Below are positions 7,986 to 15,605 of a stretch of 64,000 bases of DNA, piece after piece. The translations under genes and the position numbers were made by a program. The DNA is taken from NCBI GenBank assembly GCA_016793635.1, contig JAEUMD010000009.1:62001-126000 (forward strand), given 5' to 3'. How positions within the stretch are numbered: position 1 is the stretch's first letter; every line of letters starts with the position of its first letter. Source of the DNA: Hyphomicrobiaceae bacterium. Lineage in GTDB: Bacteria; Pseudomonadota; Alphaproteobacteria; Rhizobiales; Hyphomicrobiaceae. Under the pieces are notes generated by a model, which was not told the origin of the DNA, did not search any database, and saw nothing but the letters and a program-made list of their open reading frames with translations.

Positions 7986-10900
7986 TCAGCGGCTGCGCAG
8001 CACCTCATCGAGCCTTCGTCTGGCGCCGGGTATCTCCTCGATCTCGAGCGCCTGCCGCAGATCGGCAATACCCCGTTCGACGGTTGCGCGCTGCCGTGAG
8101 AGCACGTTGCCGCGGTTCCAGTACGCGAACGCGTTACGGGGGTTCACGCGTATCGCTTCGCTGTAGAGTTCGAGAGCACGACGCTCGTCCCTCAATTGGT
8201 TCTGCCAGATGACGCCCGCATCGACCATTGCGTTGCCGCTGCCTGGATGCACCTGGTAGGAGTTCTCGAACGCCTTGAGAGCCTGAGTATGCTGCCCGGC
8301 CTGCAACAGTATCTTTCCGGCCCAGTAGTGCGCATTCCCGATTGTTACCGTCTGCGTGGCTGGAGCCATCCTGACAGCGGCATTGAGGTCCTGCAGTGCG
8401 CTCTCGTAATCGGGAGGAGCACTGCAGCGGAGCCCGCCGCCAACACCATGGAGACCCTGATTTTGTGGCAGCGCCGCCTGGCGTCGAGCTTCCGCACAGA
8501 AATCCTGAAGCTCAACCAGTTCGAGGTAACGCAGACGACCGCGCTCGACATGATGGGCAGCAGTGCCCGGTTCGATTTCGAGCGCCTGGTCGAGGTCGGC
8601 GATTGCAGACGAAAAGCGCTTGGCATCACGATGCAGGGCGGCCCGGCGCAACAGGAAACTTGTATTTCGACGGTCGAGATCGATGGCCTTGTCGAGGTCG
8701 GAGAGCGCCAAGTCGGTCTGTCCACGCGCCGCCGTAATGATCGCGCGATTGGCGTAGTAGACCGCGGCCTTACCGTCGATCCTGATCGCCTCCGTGAAGT
8801 CTGCAAGTGCAGCGTCGTAGCCGGTCGCGCCAAGAGAGAGGTGAGCGCGGCCTCGCCGGTTTACGACGTACGCATTGCGTGGATTCGACCTTATGACCTG
8901 GTCGTAGGCCGCGATCGCTTGTTGCCACTGCTTGAGTTCGAAGTAGGCATCACCGCTGCGGCGCAGAAGTTCGCCGTTGTTGGGAGCGACGCTGAGACCC
9001 GCGACGGTCTGCTGTGCAGCCTCGAGCCATCGATTGTTGTCGATATGGATGTCTGTGCGGACGATGTATGCCTGCACTTCACTCTTGGAGATAGACGTGG
9101 CTTTATCGGCGGCCGCCATCGCGTCATCGAAACGCTTCATGCGCCGCAAGATCTCTCCACGCCATGCATGCCCGTAGCCGTTGGCGTCTTTTGCTCGCAG
9201 AGCCGCATCGATGTCGGCAAGCCCCTCATCGTGGGTGCCCAGATTGCTGCGTACGACGCCGCGGAACACGAGGAAGTTGGGCTCGACATTGGGGGCTAGT
9301 CTGATCGCCTCGTCGAGATCCTTCTGTGCAGCAGAATTGTCGCCGAGCTGCCAGCGGGCGAAGCCGCGAGATGCGAGCGCCCGGCCCAAGGTAACTTTAT
9401 CAATGCCGCCAGTTTCAATCGCTCGTGTGCAAGCAGAAGCGCGCTGCGAATGGTCTTGAGTGCCGGTGGTGCAAGTAACGAAGTCCGGTGAAGATCGAGT
9501 GAGGTCGGGCCCCTTCGTTCCGCCAGCTGCAGGCGCTTTCGATTGCGGCTGAGACGGTCCGTCCGCGGCAGTCGACTTCTGGGGCTCGGCCGATTTCACA
9601 GGTTGCGGCACGCTGCGCGGCGGCGCGCGTGCTGCGGGAGGCGGTGGATTAACGCCGGTCAGCTCTGCGTATTGCACGAGGATCGGAGGGGGACCCATCC
9701 TCATCTGCTTCTTGAGTTCGCCAAGATAGGCGGCGGCTTCCTGTCGCTCCTGCATCGTCAGCCGCGCCTCAAGGGTCCTCGCACCGGCCTCGCCATTGCG
9801 GTTCTTGAGTTCGGCAGAAATGGCGAAATGGGCCCGCGCTCGCACGTTGTCCATGGGGCCGGCCTGCGGGTTCGACAGCAAAACCGCGAGATTGTTCTGG
9901 CACCAGCCGTGCTGAAAGGCACTACACCCCTCAAGCAGGTTGCGCGCCATGGCCAAATCGCGGAAGTGCCCGTCCTTGGCCACATCCGAGCGCAGATATG
10001 CGCGATTGACCAAAGCGTCGATCAGATGGCCGTTCTCGTAAGCGCGCTTGAACCAATCGTCTGCTTCCTTGAGATCGTTCGAAAGGCCTTTCACATAGAT
10101 GTTGTTCAGCCAGTTTCCCAAGGTGATCTGAGCCTCAGTGAGACCGGCTCGAGCCGCCTTGCGCAGATATGCTTCCGCGTCCTTACCGTTCGGGTTGTTG
10201 ATCCCGATTCCGTCCGCGGCCAAGCGGGCGGTCAGGAACATGCCGACGCGATCGCCGGCGTCTGCCGCCTTCCTGGCGAGGCCGTAGGCGCGTACGGCAT
10301 CGACACGACCGAGTTCGCCGCTGAGCAGCCCACTCGCTACCAGCCGCATGCTCTGCGGGTCGCCCGCCGCAGCGCTTTCCTCGAGCAGCCTGTTGCTTTC
10401 CGCTTCGTCGCGCTGAATTCCGGGTTTGCCACTTCTCAGCATCCAGCCCACGTACGCGCGAGCTTGCGGCTGGCCCTTGTCCATGGCGAAGCGCAATTGC
10501 TGCATGGCGGCCAGGTTGTCCGATGGCGTATTGCCAAGCATGAGTCCTAACCCGCGCATCATCGCCACGTTGCGATCATTGCCGTCGGCGTTCCGGAGCA
10601 AGTCCGTTATTTTGCTACTACCGGCACTCGTGGCGAAGGCGATGAGAGCGGCAACGAGGCGGCGCTGATCGTCGGGCTTCGATGAGGAGAATGCGCGGCT
10701 GTCGATCTCTATCAGAGAGCTGTTGATGGATGGGTTGGACACACGGGCCGGAAATGGGATCGGTAACGGCAGTCCAGCGACGGGAGATGGGCCTCCGACG
10801 CCCGAACCGACGTCAGGTTGCTTCAGGGCTTGACCGCTTCCACCGCCAACTTGGCTTCCGCCGCTCCAAGGCCAAGTAACCTTGTGCGGAGGCGAAAGGA

Positions 10901-11051
10901 ACATCAAGGCCAGGGCCCCGATGGCGACGAAGTCGGTCATGCCGCGAAACGCGGTGTCGCCCAGGTAGAGGTCGATCAGCCGGCCGAGCGCATTTTTGTT
11001 CGCCGCGCTTTCCAGCATTCCTTTCTGCCCTGAATCGTTATCTGCGCTCAT
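7986..11051 (-). CDS. Membrane-anchored SEL1/TPR repeat protein (1021 aa)
   Basis: The N-terminal 35 residues are polar, then a hydrophobic segment (about 38-56, FVAIGALALMFL) predicts one membrane anchor. Residues about 150-440 carry SEL1-like repeats (the GMFLTARLAADG and AEAYLRKAARAGLTEAQITLG types). A Pro/Ala/Ser-rich linker spans about 470-550. The C-terminal half to the end is a run of about a dozen TPR units (A.A...Y..AI...P.N...Y..RG). It is therefore a large scaffold for protein contacts. It is the seventh gene of the cluster, 152 bp after the first AAA+ gene. No enzymatic domain is visible. Confidence 0.85.
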   Translation of the reverse strand: MSADNDSGQKGMLESAANKNALGRLIDLYLGDTAFRGMTDFVAIGALALMFLSPPHKVTWPWSGGSQVGGGSGQALKQPDVGSGVGGPSPVAGLPLPIPFPARVSNPSINSSLIEIDSRAFSSSKPDDQRRLVAALIAFATSAGSSKITDLLRNADGNDRNVAMMRGLGLMLGNTPSDNLAAMQQLRFAMDKGQPQARAYVGWMLRSGKPGIQRDEAESNRLLEESAAAGDPQSMRLVASGLLSGELGRVDAVRAYGLARKAADAGDRVGMFLTARLAADGIGINNPNGKDAEAYLRKAARAGLTEAQITLGNWLNNIYVKGLSNDLKEADDWFKRAYENGHLIDALVNRAYLRSDVAKDGHFRDLAMARNLLEGCSAFQHGWCQNNLAVLLSNPQAGPMDNVRARAHFAISAELKNRNGEAGARTLEARLTMQERQEAAAYLGELKKQMRMGPPPILVQYAELTGVNPPPPAARAPPRSVPQPVKSAEPQKSTAADGPSQPQSKAPAAGGTKGPDLTRSSPDFVTCTTGTQDHSQRASACTRAIETGGIDKVTLGRALASRGFARWQLGDNSAAQKDLDEAIRLAPNVEPNFLVFRGVVRSNLGTHDEGLADIDAALRAKDANGYGHAWRGEILRRMKRFDDAMAAADKATSISKSEVQAYIVRTDIHIDNNRWLEAAQQTVAGLSVAPNNGELLRRSGDAYFELKQWQQAIAAYDQVIRSNPRNAYVVNRRGRAHLSLGATGYDAALADFTEAIRIDGKAAVYYANRAIITAARGQTDLALSDLDKAIDLDRRNTSFLLRRAALHRDAKRFSSAIADLDQALEIEPGTAAHHVERGRLRYLELVELQDFCAEARRQAALPQNQGLHGVGGGLRCSAPPDYESALQDLNAAVRMAPATQTVTIGNAHYWAGKILLQAGQHTQALKAFENSYQVHPGSGNAMVDAGVIWQNQLRDERRALELYSEAIRVNPRNAFAYWNRGNVLSRQRATVERGIADLRQALEIEEIPGARRRLDEVLRSR

Positions 11052-11153
11052 GGCGAGCCTCTCTCAGTGAACCGAAAGCTCCTTCCGAAGTGTGCCCGGC
11101 TTTGCGCACGCCTCCGGCTTAATCAGTGCGATTTCAGCGCAACGCCTTCGGCG

Positions 11154-11178
11154 CATTGTCCTCGGTTGCGCCTGGTCC
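11154..11178. promoter_or_regulatory. CATTG phased repeat, degenerate copy B
   Basis: CATTG (11154) is followed 10 bp later by GGTTG and then GGTCC, so only the first unit is exact. Its place, about 105-125 bp upstream of the TPR protein start, matches the better copies. Weak on its own. Confidence 0.3.
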
Positions 11179-11203
11179 CCTGTCCAAATGTCGCACACGA
11201 ACA

Positions 11204-12202
11204 CTAGTCCTGGACCGCTTCGACCTTGATCCTGTCGCCGTCGGCCAGGAAACGGACCTTCCTGGCGCCGTCCGTCTTGGCATCAATGAGGCCATCGGCG
11301 ACCTGATCTTCCATCGCCCTTGCGATGTCACGGACGCCGCCCTTGGTACCGGTCTGTGTAAGCGTCTCCACAGCGCGGATCAGGATCTCCTTCTGGATGC
11401 CGCGGCCGGCGACCTCCAGCCCGTAGCTCTTGGCCAGCCGCTCGATCTGCAGCGCGACGACATAGGCGATATCGATTCCCTTTAGATTGCGGAACGCGAA
11501 TACCGTATCGATGCGGGACATCACCTCCGGCGCTAGCGCATCGTCTCCGGTTCCGAGCATGTCCTTGACCTTTCGGTTCAGCTCTTCCGTCGTTCCCGTG
11601 TGGTTGGAAACGAGATCGTTGATCTCGCGGTAATTCGCGTTGGTGGTCAGGATGAAGATGGCATCCTTGGTGGAGCTGCTCGCGCCTGTGTTCTGATCCA
11701 TGATCTTGCCGTCATTCCAGGCGTTGAGGAAGCGCTTCAGCACCTCCGGATGCGCCTTTTCGATCTCGTCGAGCAGTACGACGGCGTTGGGTATGCGGCG
11801 CAGGTCAGAGGTGAGCTTGCCTTCTCCACCGACGTAGCCCTTCGGCGATCCGAACAGCGTCGTCGCCGCCTCGCGCACCTTGCCCATCTCCGCGAAGGAG
11901 TAGAGCAGTAGATGATTGCGATCCTTATAGACGGCGTCCGTGATCGCCTTCGCGAGCTCCGTCTTCCCGACGCCCGGCGGTCCGGCGAAACAGAACACGG
12001 CAATCGGTTTGTCGGGACGCTTGGCGGCAACGCGGCGCCTCAGTTGCGTGGCGATCTGATCGATGACCTCATCCTGGCCGACGATTTGCTCTTTCAATTG
12101 CGCAGCGAGCTCCTCCGCGTTGATGACCTTCAGCTCCTTCGCCTTCGTATCGAGCGCGTCGGCGAGGCCGCCTTCGTCATCGATTAGGTTCTTGCGGGAC
12201 AT
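11204..12202 (-). CDS. ClpB-D2-like AAA+ ATPase, paralog 1
   Basis: The 332-residue protein is a single AAA-2-type module like the second ring domain of ClpB plus the small C-terminal domain, without the N-domain, D1 or middle domain. Visible motifs are Walker A GPPGVGKT (74-81), pore loop GYVG (122-125), Walker B LLDEIEKAH (D145, E146), the sensor/Asn region TTNAN, an arginine-finger region MSRID and a sensor-2 type GVRDIAR. All catalytic positions look intact. It is probably a hexameric protein remodeller or loader. It is the last of three tandem paralogs and starts at ATG 12202 after a GGAGCACTTCCC leader like that of paralog 2. Confidence 0.9.
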   Translation of the reverse strand: MSRKNLIDDEGGLADALDTKAKELKVINAEELAAQLKEQIVGQDEVIDQIATQLRRRVAAKRPDKPIAVFCFAGPPGVGKTELAKAITDAVYKDRNHLLLYSFAEMGKVREAATTLFGSPKGYVGGEGKLTSDLRRIPNAVVLLDEIEKAHPEVLKRFLNAWNDGKIMDQNTGASSSTKDAIFILTTNANYREINDLVSNHTGTTEELNRKVKDMLGTGDDALAPEVMSRIDTVFAFRNLKGIDIAYVVALQIERLAKSYGLEVAGRGIQKEILIRAVETLTQTGTKGGVRDIARAMEDQVADGLIDAKTDGARKVRFLADGDRIKVEAVQD

Positions 12203-12418
12203 GGGAAGTGCTCCACTTTCGAGTTCGTATAGCGTGTCTCTAAAATTTCACGAGCTATGCTGCTCACTTGTCGGCGGGTATCCGCCTGCGGGAACGGGAA
12301 TGGTGATGATTTGCATCACCCTCATCGCGCGGCAGGGGGGCACCTCCTGAAGCCTAGTTGAGGTGTCTTATTGGACGCTTTTCCAGACCACAGTTAGACT
12401 GCCCTGACTCCCCCTCAC

Positions 12419-12443
12419 CATTGTTGCGTATTGCTCGCGATTG
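12419..12443. promoter_or_regulatory. CATTG 10-bp phased repeat, copy C
   Basis: CATTG, TATTG and GATTG lie at 12419, 12429 and 12439, a perfect 10-bp period. The site is 20 bp beyond the stop of AAA+ paralog 2 and 217 bp upstream of the start of paralog 1, so it is in the largest gap inside the ATPase trio. Confidence 0.55.
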
Positions 12444-12462
12444 CTCTGCGGCATGGAACTTC

Positions 12463-13500
12463 TCAACTCGCCGCCGGCGCCGCAGCGGAAACGACCGAGG
12501 TTCGATCCTCCGTTACTGGCACCACCTTGACCTTGCCGTCCTCGACCTCGAAGCGGACCTTTGTCGCGCCGCCGGCCTTGGCGTCGATGAGCCCGTCGTC
12601 GACACTTCCCTCGAGTTTGAGCGTGATATCGCGCACGCCGCTCTTGGTGCTGGTCTTCTGCAAGCGCTGTACGGCGTCTATCAGGATCTCTTTTCTGCTG
12701 CCGCCGTCGGCCACGGCGAGCCCGTAGCTTTTCGCCCGCCGCTCGATCCGCAGCGCGACGACACGAGCGATATCGATGCCCCTGATATTGCGGAACGCAA
12801 ATACCGTTTCGATCCGCGACAGAAGCTCGGGCGCCAGCGCGCTCTCACCCACCGAAAGCAGGTCTTTCACCTTGCGATTCAGTTCGTCGAACGTGCCGGT
12901 GTGCGCCTCGACCAGTTCCCCGATCTCGCGTGAGTTGGCGTTCGAGGTCAGGATGAAGATCGCACCGTTCGTTGGCACCTTGTGACCGGTCTGCTGGTCG
13001 GTGAGGAAGCCGTCATCCCAGCCCGACAGGATGAGCTCTATTACGGCCGCGTGCGCCTTTTCGATGTCGTCGAGCAGCACGACGGCATTAGGGATACGAC
13101 GCAGGTCGGAGGTGAGCTTGCCCTCCCCGCCGACGTAGTTCTTCGGCGATCCGATCAGCGTGGTCGCGGCCTGGGGCAGCTTGGCCATCTCTGCGAAAGA
13201 GTAGAACAGGAGATGATTGCGATCCTTGTAAACGGCGTCCGTGATCGCCTTGGCGAGTTCCGTCTTGCCGACGCCTGGAGGTCCGACGAAACAGAACACG
13301 GCGATTGGCTCGTCGGTACGCTTGCTGGCATCCCGCTGTCCCAGTTGCCTAGCGATCTGGTCGATGACCTTGTCCTGGCCGACGATATGCTCCTTCAATC
13401 GCGCGGCGAGCTGCTCCGCGTTGATCACCTTCAGCTCGTTCGCCTTCCTATCGAGCTGCTCAGCGAGTAAGACGTCATGGGTAAGCATCGTACGGGGCAT
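12463..13500 (-). CDS. ClpB-D2-like AAA+ ATPase, paralog 2 with altered Walker B
   Basis: From ATG 13500 (GGAG 10 bases upstream) the protein has 345 residues and the same single-module layout as its neighbours. Walker A GPPGVGKT is at 73-80 and the pore loop is NYVG (111-114). Walker B reads LLDDIEKAH (D134, D135): the catalytic glutamate is aspartate, confirmed by GAC GAC codons. The finger region is LSRIE instead of MSRID. A slow or ATP-locked subunit is therefore likely. It shares long identical stretches with paralog 3, including the C-terminal VRFEVEDGKVKVVPV tail. The gap to paralog 3 is 32 bp. Confidence 0.9.
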   Translation of the reverse strand: MPRTMLTHDVLLAEQLDRKANELKVINAEQLAARLKEHIVGQDKVIDQIARQLGQRDASKRTDEPIAVFCFVGPPGVGKTELAKAITDAVYKDRNHLLFYSFAEMAKLPQAATTLIGSPKNYVGGEGKLTSDLRRIPNAVVLLDDIEKAHAAVIELILSGWDDGFLTDQQTGHKVPTNGAIFILTSNANSREIGELVEAHTGTFDELNRKVKDLLSVGESALAPELLSRIETVFAFRNIRGIDIARVVALRIERRAKSYGLAVADGGSRKEILIDAVQRLQKTSTKSGVRDITLKLEGSVDDGLIDAKAGGATKVRFEVEDGKVKVVPVTEDRTSVVSAAAPAAS

Positions 13501-13532
13501 GGGCAGTGCTCCACTTTCGGAAATCGCTCGCC

Positions 13533-14708
13533 TCACCCCGCTGCGGGTGCTGAATCCGCGACGGCAGCGGTCCGATCCTCTGGCACCGGCACCACCTTGA
13601 CCTTGCCGTCCTCGACCTCGAAGCGGACCTTGCTCGCGCCGCCGGCCTTGGCATCGATCAATCCGTCGGCGACGCTGCCCTCGAGCTCGCGCGCGATGTC
13701 GCGCACGCCCCCCTTGGTGCCGGTCTTCTGCAAGCGCTGTACGGCGTCGATCAGAATCTCCTTCCTGATGCCTCCCTCGGCCACCTCTAGCCCGTAACTC
13801 TTGGCGAGCCGCTCGATCTGCAGCGCGACGACGTAGGCGATGTCGATCCCCTTCATCGGCGAGAACGTGAACACCGTGTCGATCCGTGACAGCACCTCCG
13901 GCGCCAGGGCGCTGTCACCCACCGAAAGCAGGTCCTTTACCTTGCGATTGAGTTCGTCGAGCGTTCCGGTGTGCGCCTCGGCCAGTTCCCCGATCTCGCG
14001 TGAGTTGGCGTTCGAGGTCAGGATGAAGATCGCGCCGTTCGTAGGTACCTTGAGGCCGTTCTGCTGGTCGGTCAGGAAGCCGTCGTTCCAGGCCGACAGG
14101 AAGCGCTTCATCACGTCGGGATGCGCCTTCTCGATTTCGTCGAGGAGGACGACCGAGTTGGGCGAGCGCAGCAGGGCCGATGTCAGACTTCCCTCGCCGC
14201 CGACATGCCCGCGTGGTGCGCCGAAAAGCGTGCTCGCCGCGAATTGGGACTTGCCGAGATCGGCGAGTGAGAAGAACAGTAAGCTATCGCCGCCGCCGTA
14301 GAGCACATCGGCAAGTGCCTTCGCGAGCTCTGTCTTTCCGACGCCCGGCGGACCGACCAGGCAGAACACGGCAATCGGCTTGTCGGGGCGGCGCGCAGCG
14401 ACGCGGCGACGAATCTGCGCGGCCATCTGGTCGATGACGCTATCCTGCCCGACAATCCGGTCCTTGAGGCTGGCGGCGAGCTTCGCCTCGTCGATCACAA
14501 CAAGCTCCTTCGAAGAGCTTGGCCTCCCGCGCCAATCTGCGAATCGTTTGCTTGCTGGCGAAAGGAAACCGCCATTCCATACGGCGTAGCCGATCCAGCC
14601 AAGAGCCGCAGCACCTACCAAGAACCAGGCCAAAGCAGGCGATGCTTTCTCGATGATGATGATGGCGATGACGATGCCGAGCCGGCCTGCCCACGCAGCT
14701 CCATTCAT
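13533..14708 (-). CDS. ClpB-D2-like AAA+ ATPase, paralog 3, membrane-anchored
   Basis: The ATG at 14708 follows GGAGG and gives 391 residues. Two hydrophobic segments (about 9-20 and 24-45) precede a basic linker, so this paralog is predicted to sit on the inner membrane with its AAA module in the cytoplasm. Walker A is GPPGVGKT (119-126), Walker B LLDEIEKAH, and the finger region LSRID. The pore loop is GHVG (167-170): the aromatic residue that grips substrate in ClpB-type pores is histidine. It is the first of the trio and could recruit the soluble paralogs to the membrane. Confidence 0.88.
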   Translation of the reverse strand: MNGAAWAGRLGIVIAIIIIEKASPALAWFLVGAAALGWIGYAVWNGGFLSPASKRFADWRGRPSSSKELVVIDEAKLAASLKDRIVGQDSVIDQMAAQIRRRVAARRPDKPIAVFCLVGPPGVGKTELAKALADVLYGGGDSLLFFSLADLGKSQFAASTLFGAPRGHVGGEGSLTSALLRSPNSVVLLDEIEKAHPDVMKRFLSAWNDGFLTDQQNGLKVPTNGAIFILTSNANSREIGELAEAHTGTLDELNRKVKDLLSVGDSALAPEVLSRIDTVFTFSPMKGIDIAYVVALQIERLAKSYGLEVAEGGIRKEILIDAVQRLQKTGTKGGVRDIARELEGSVADGLIDAKAGGASKVRFEVEDGKVKVVPVPEDRTAAVADSAPAAG

Positions 14709-14828
14709 GGCAAAACGCCTCCGATCAGACCTATGACGTTTCCTGGCTCCCCGGCCCACTATGGCTCTCTCGTCCGCGACTGAGAAGTACCAAGGTGTAC
14801 ACCGTTTTGTTACAGTCGAGCCAACTGG

Positions 14829-15509
14829 TTAAGGCGTTACGAGTTGCAGCGTCTCGCGCTCTTTGAGCGGTTTTAGGGAGAGCTTCGCGGCACCCACCAT
14901 CACCGTCACGGTGATGTCGCCACCGCCGCCGTCTTTCAGTCCCGTCACCAGAACCGGCTGGCCCGGCAGGTGAGGCACCGCGACGGTGTAGGGCTTATGG
15001 AACAGTCGTACATCCTGGCGGAAGCCGGCGCCTGAGATCGATACCCAATCTCCGTCCTCCGCATCGTTGTCCAGCACGGTGATGAGGGCGATGCGCATGG
15101 CGCCGTTCTGCACCTGGGCGCGGATACGGGCTTTGTCTTCGTCGGCGAGCATGAGCAAGGCGATTGCCTTGTCCAGGTCAGGGGGTGGCACCGGCGTGAA
15201 CAAGGACGGGCCGCTTTCGACCGTTATGCTACTGCCAGCGGACTGGCTTCCCCCTCCTCCGAAGAGCGGCGGAAACAGTCCCACAGCGGCAGCCGCCAGA
15301 AGCAGCAGTAATGCGCCGCCGATGCCGAGCAACACATTGCGTCCACCGACCGCGGCGGCGAGTGCATCGAGAGCCGCACTGCCGAGCGAAGGCTCCAGTT
15401 TGGGATCAGGTTCCGTTTGTCCGGCAGGCGGCTCTGACGAAGCCGCCGGATCCGCCTCAGATGACTGTAGCAGGCGTTGGCTTTGTCTCGGATCTTCCTC
15501 GGCAGGCAT
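14829..15509 (-). CDS. Single-pass membrane protein, unknown function
   Basis: The 226-residue protein (start 15509, the first Met giving an acidic N-terminus; an upstream Met at 15572 lies within the CATTG site) has a Pro/Glu/Ser-rich cytoplasmic tail (1-50). One strong membrane span follows (about 56-80, VLLGIGGALLLLLAAAAVGLF). The rest is a Gly/Ser linker and a strand-rich outer domain (about 130-226, with LITVLDNDAEDGDWVSISG and DITVTVMVGAAKLSLKPL) that may be an Ig-like fold. It lies between the caspase gene and the AAA+ trio on the same strand. Confidence 0.72.
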   Translation of the reverse strand: MPAEEDPRQSQRLLQSSEADPAASSEPPAGQTEPDPKLEPSLGSAALDALAAAVGGRNVLLGIGGALLLLLAAAAVGLFPPLFGGGGSQSAGSSITVESGPSLFTPVPPPDLDKAIALLMLADEDKARIRAQVQNGAMRIALITVLDNDAEDGDWVSISGAGFRQDVRLFHKPYTVAVPHLPGQPVLVTGLKDGGGGDITVTVMVGAAKLSLKPLKERETLQLVTP

Positions 15510-15569
15510 CGCTCGTCTCCAGCCCGGCTGAAAGTCGGCACACGTATCGCAGCCACTCGACATCGGCGG

Positions 15570-15594
15570 CATTGTCGGACATTGCTCGGTCTTG
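15570..15594. promoter_or_regulatory. CATTG 10-bp phased repeat, copy D
   Basis: CATTG at 15570 and 15580 with TCTTG at 15590 and spacers TCGGA and CTCGG. It lies 61-85 bp upstream of the membrane-protein start at 15509, almost the same distance as copies A and E from their genes. Confidence 0.6.
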
Positions 15595-15605
15595 CGATGA
15601 AAGCG

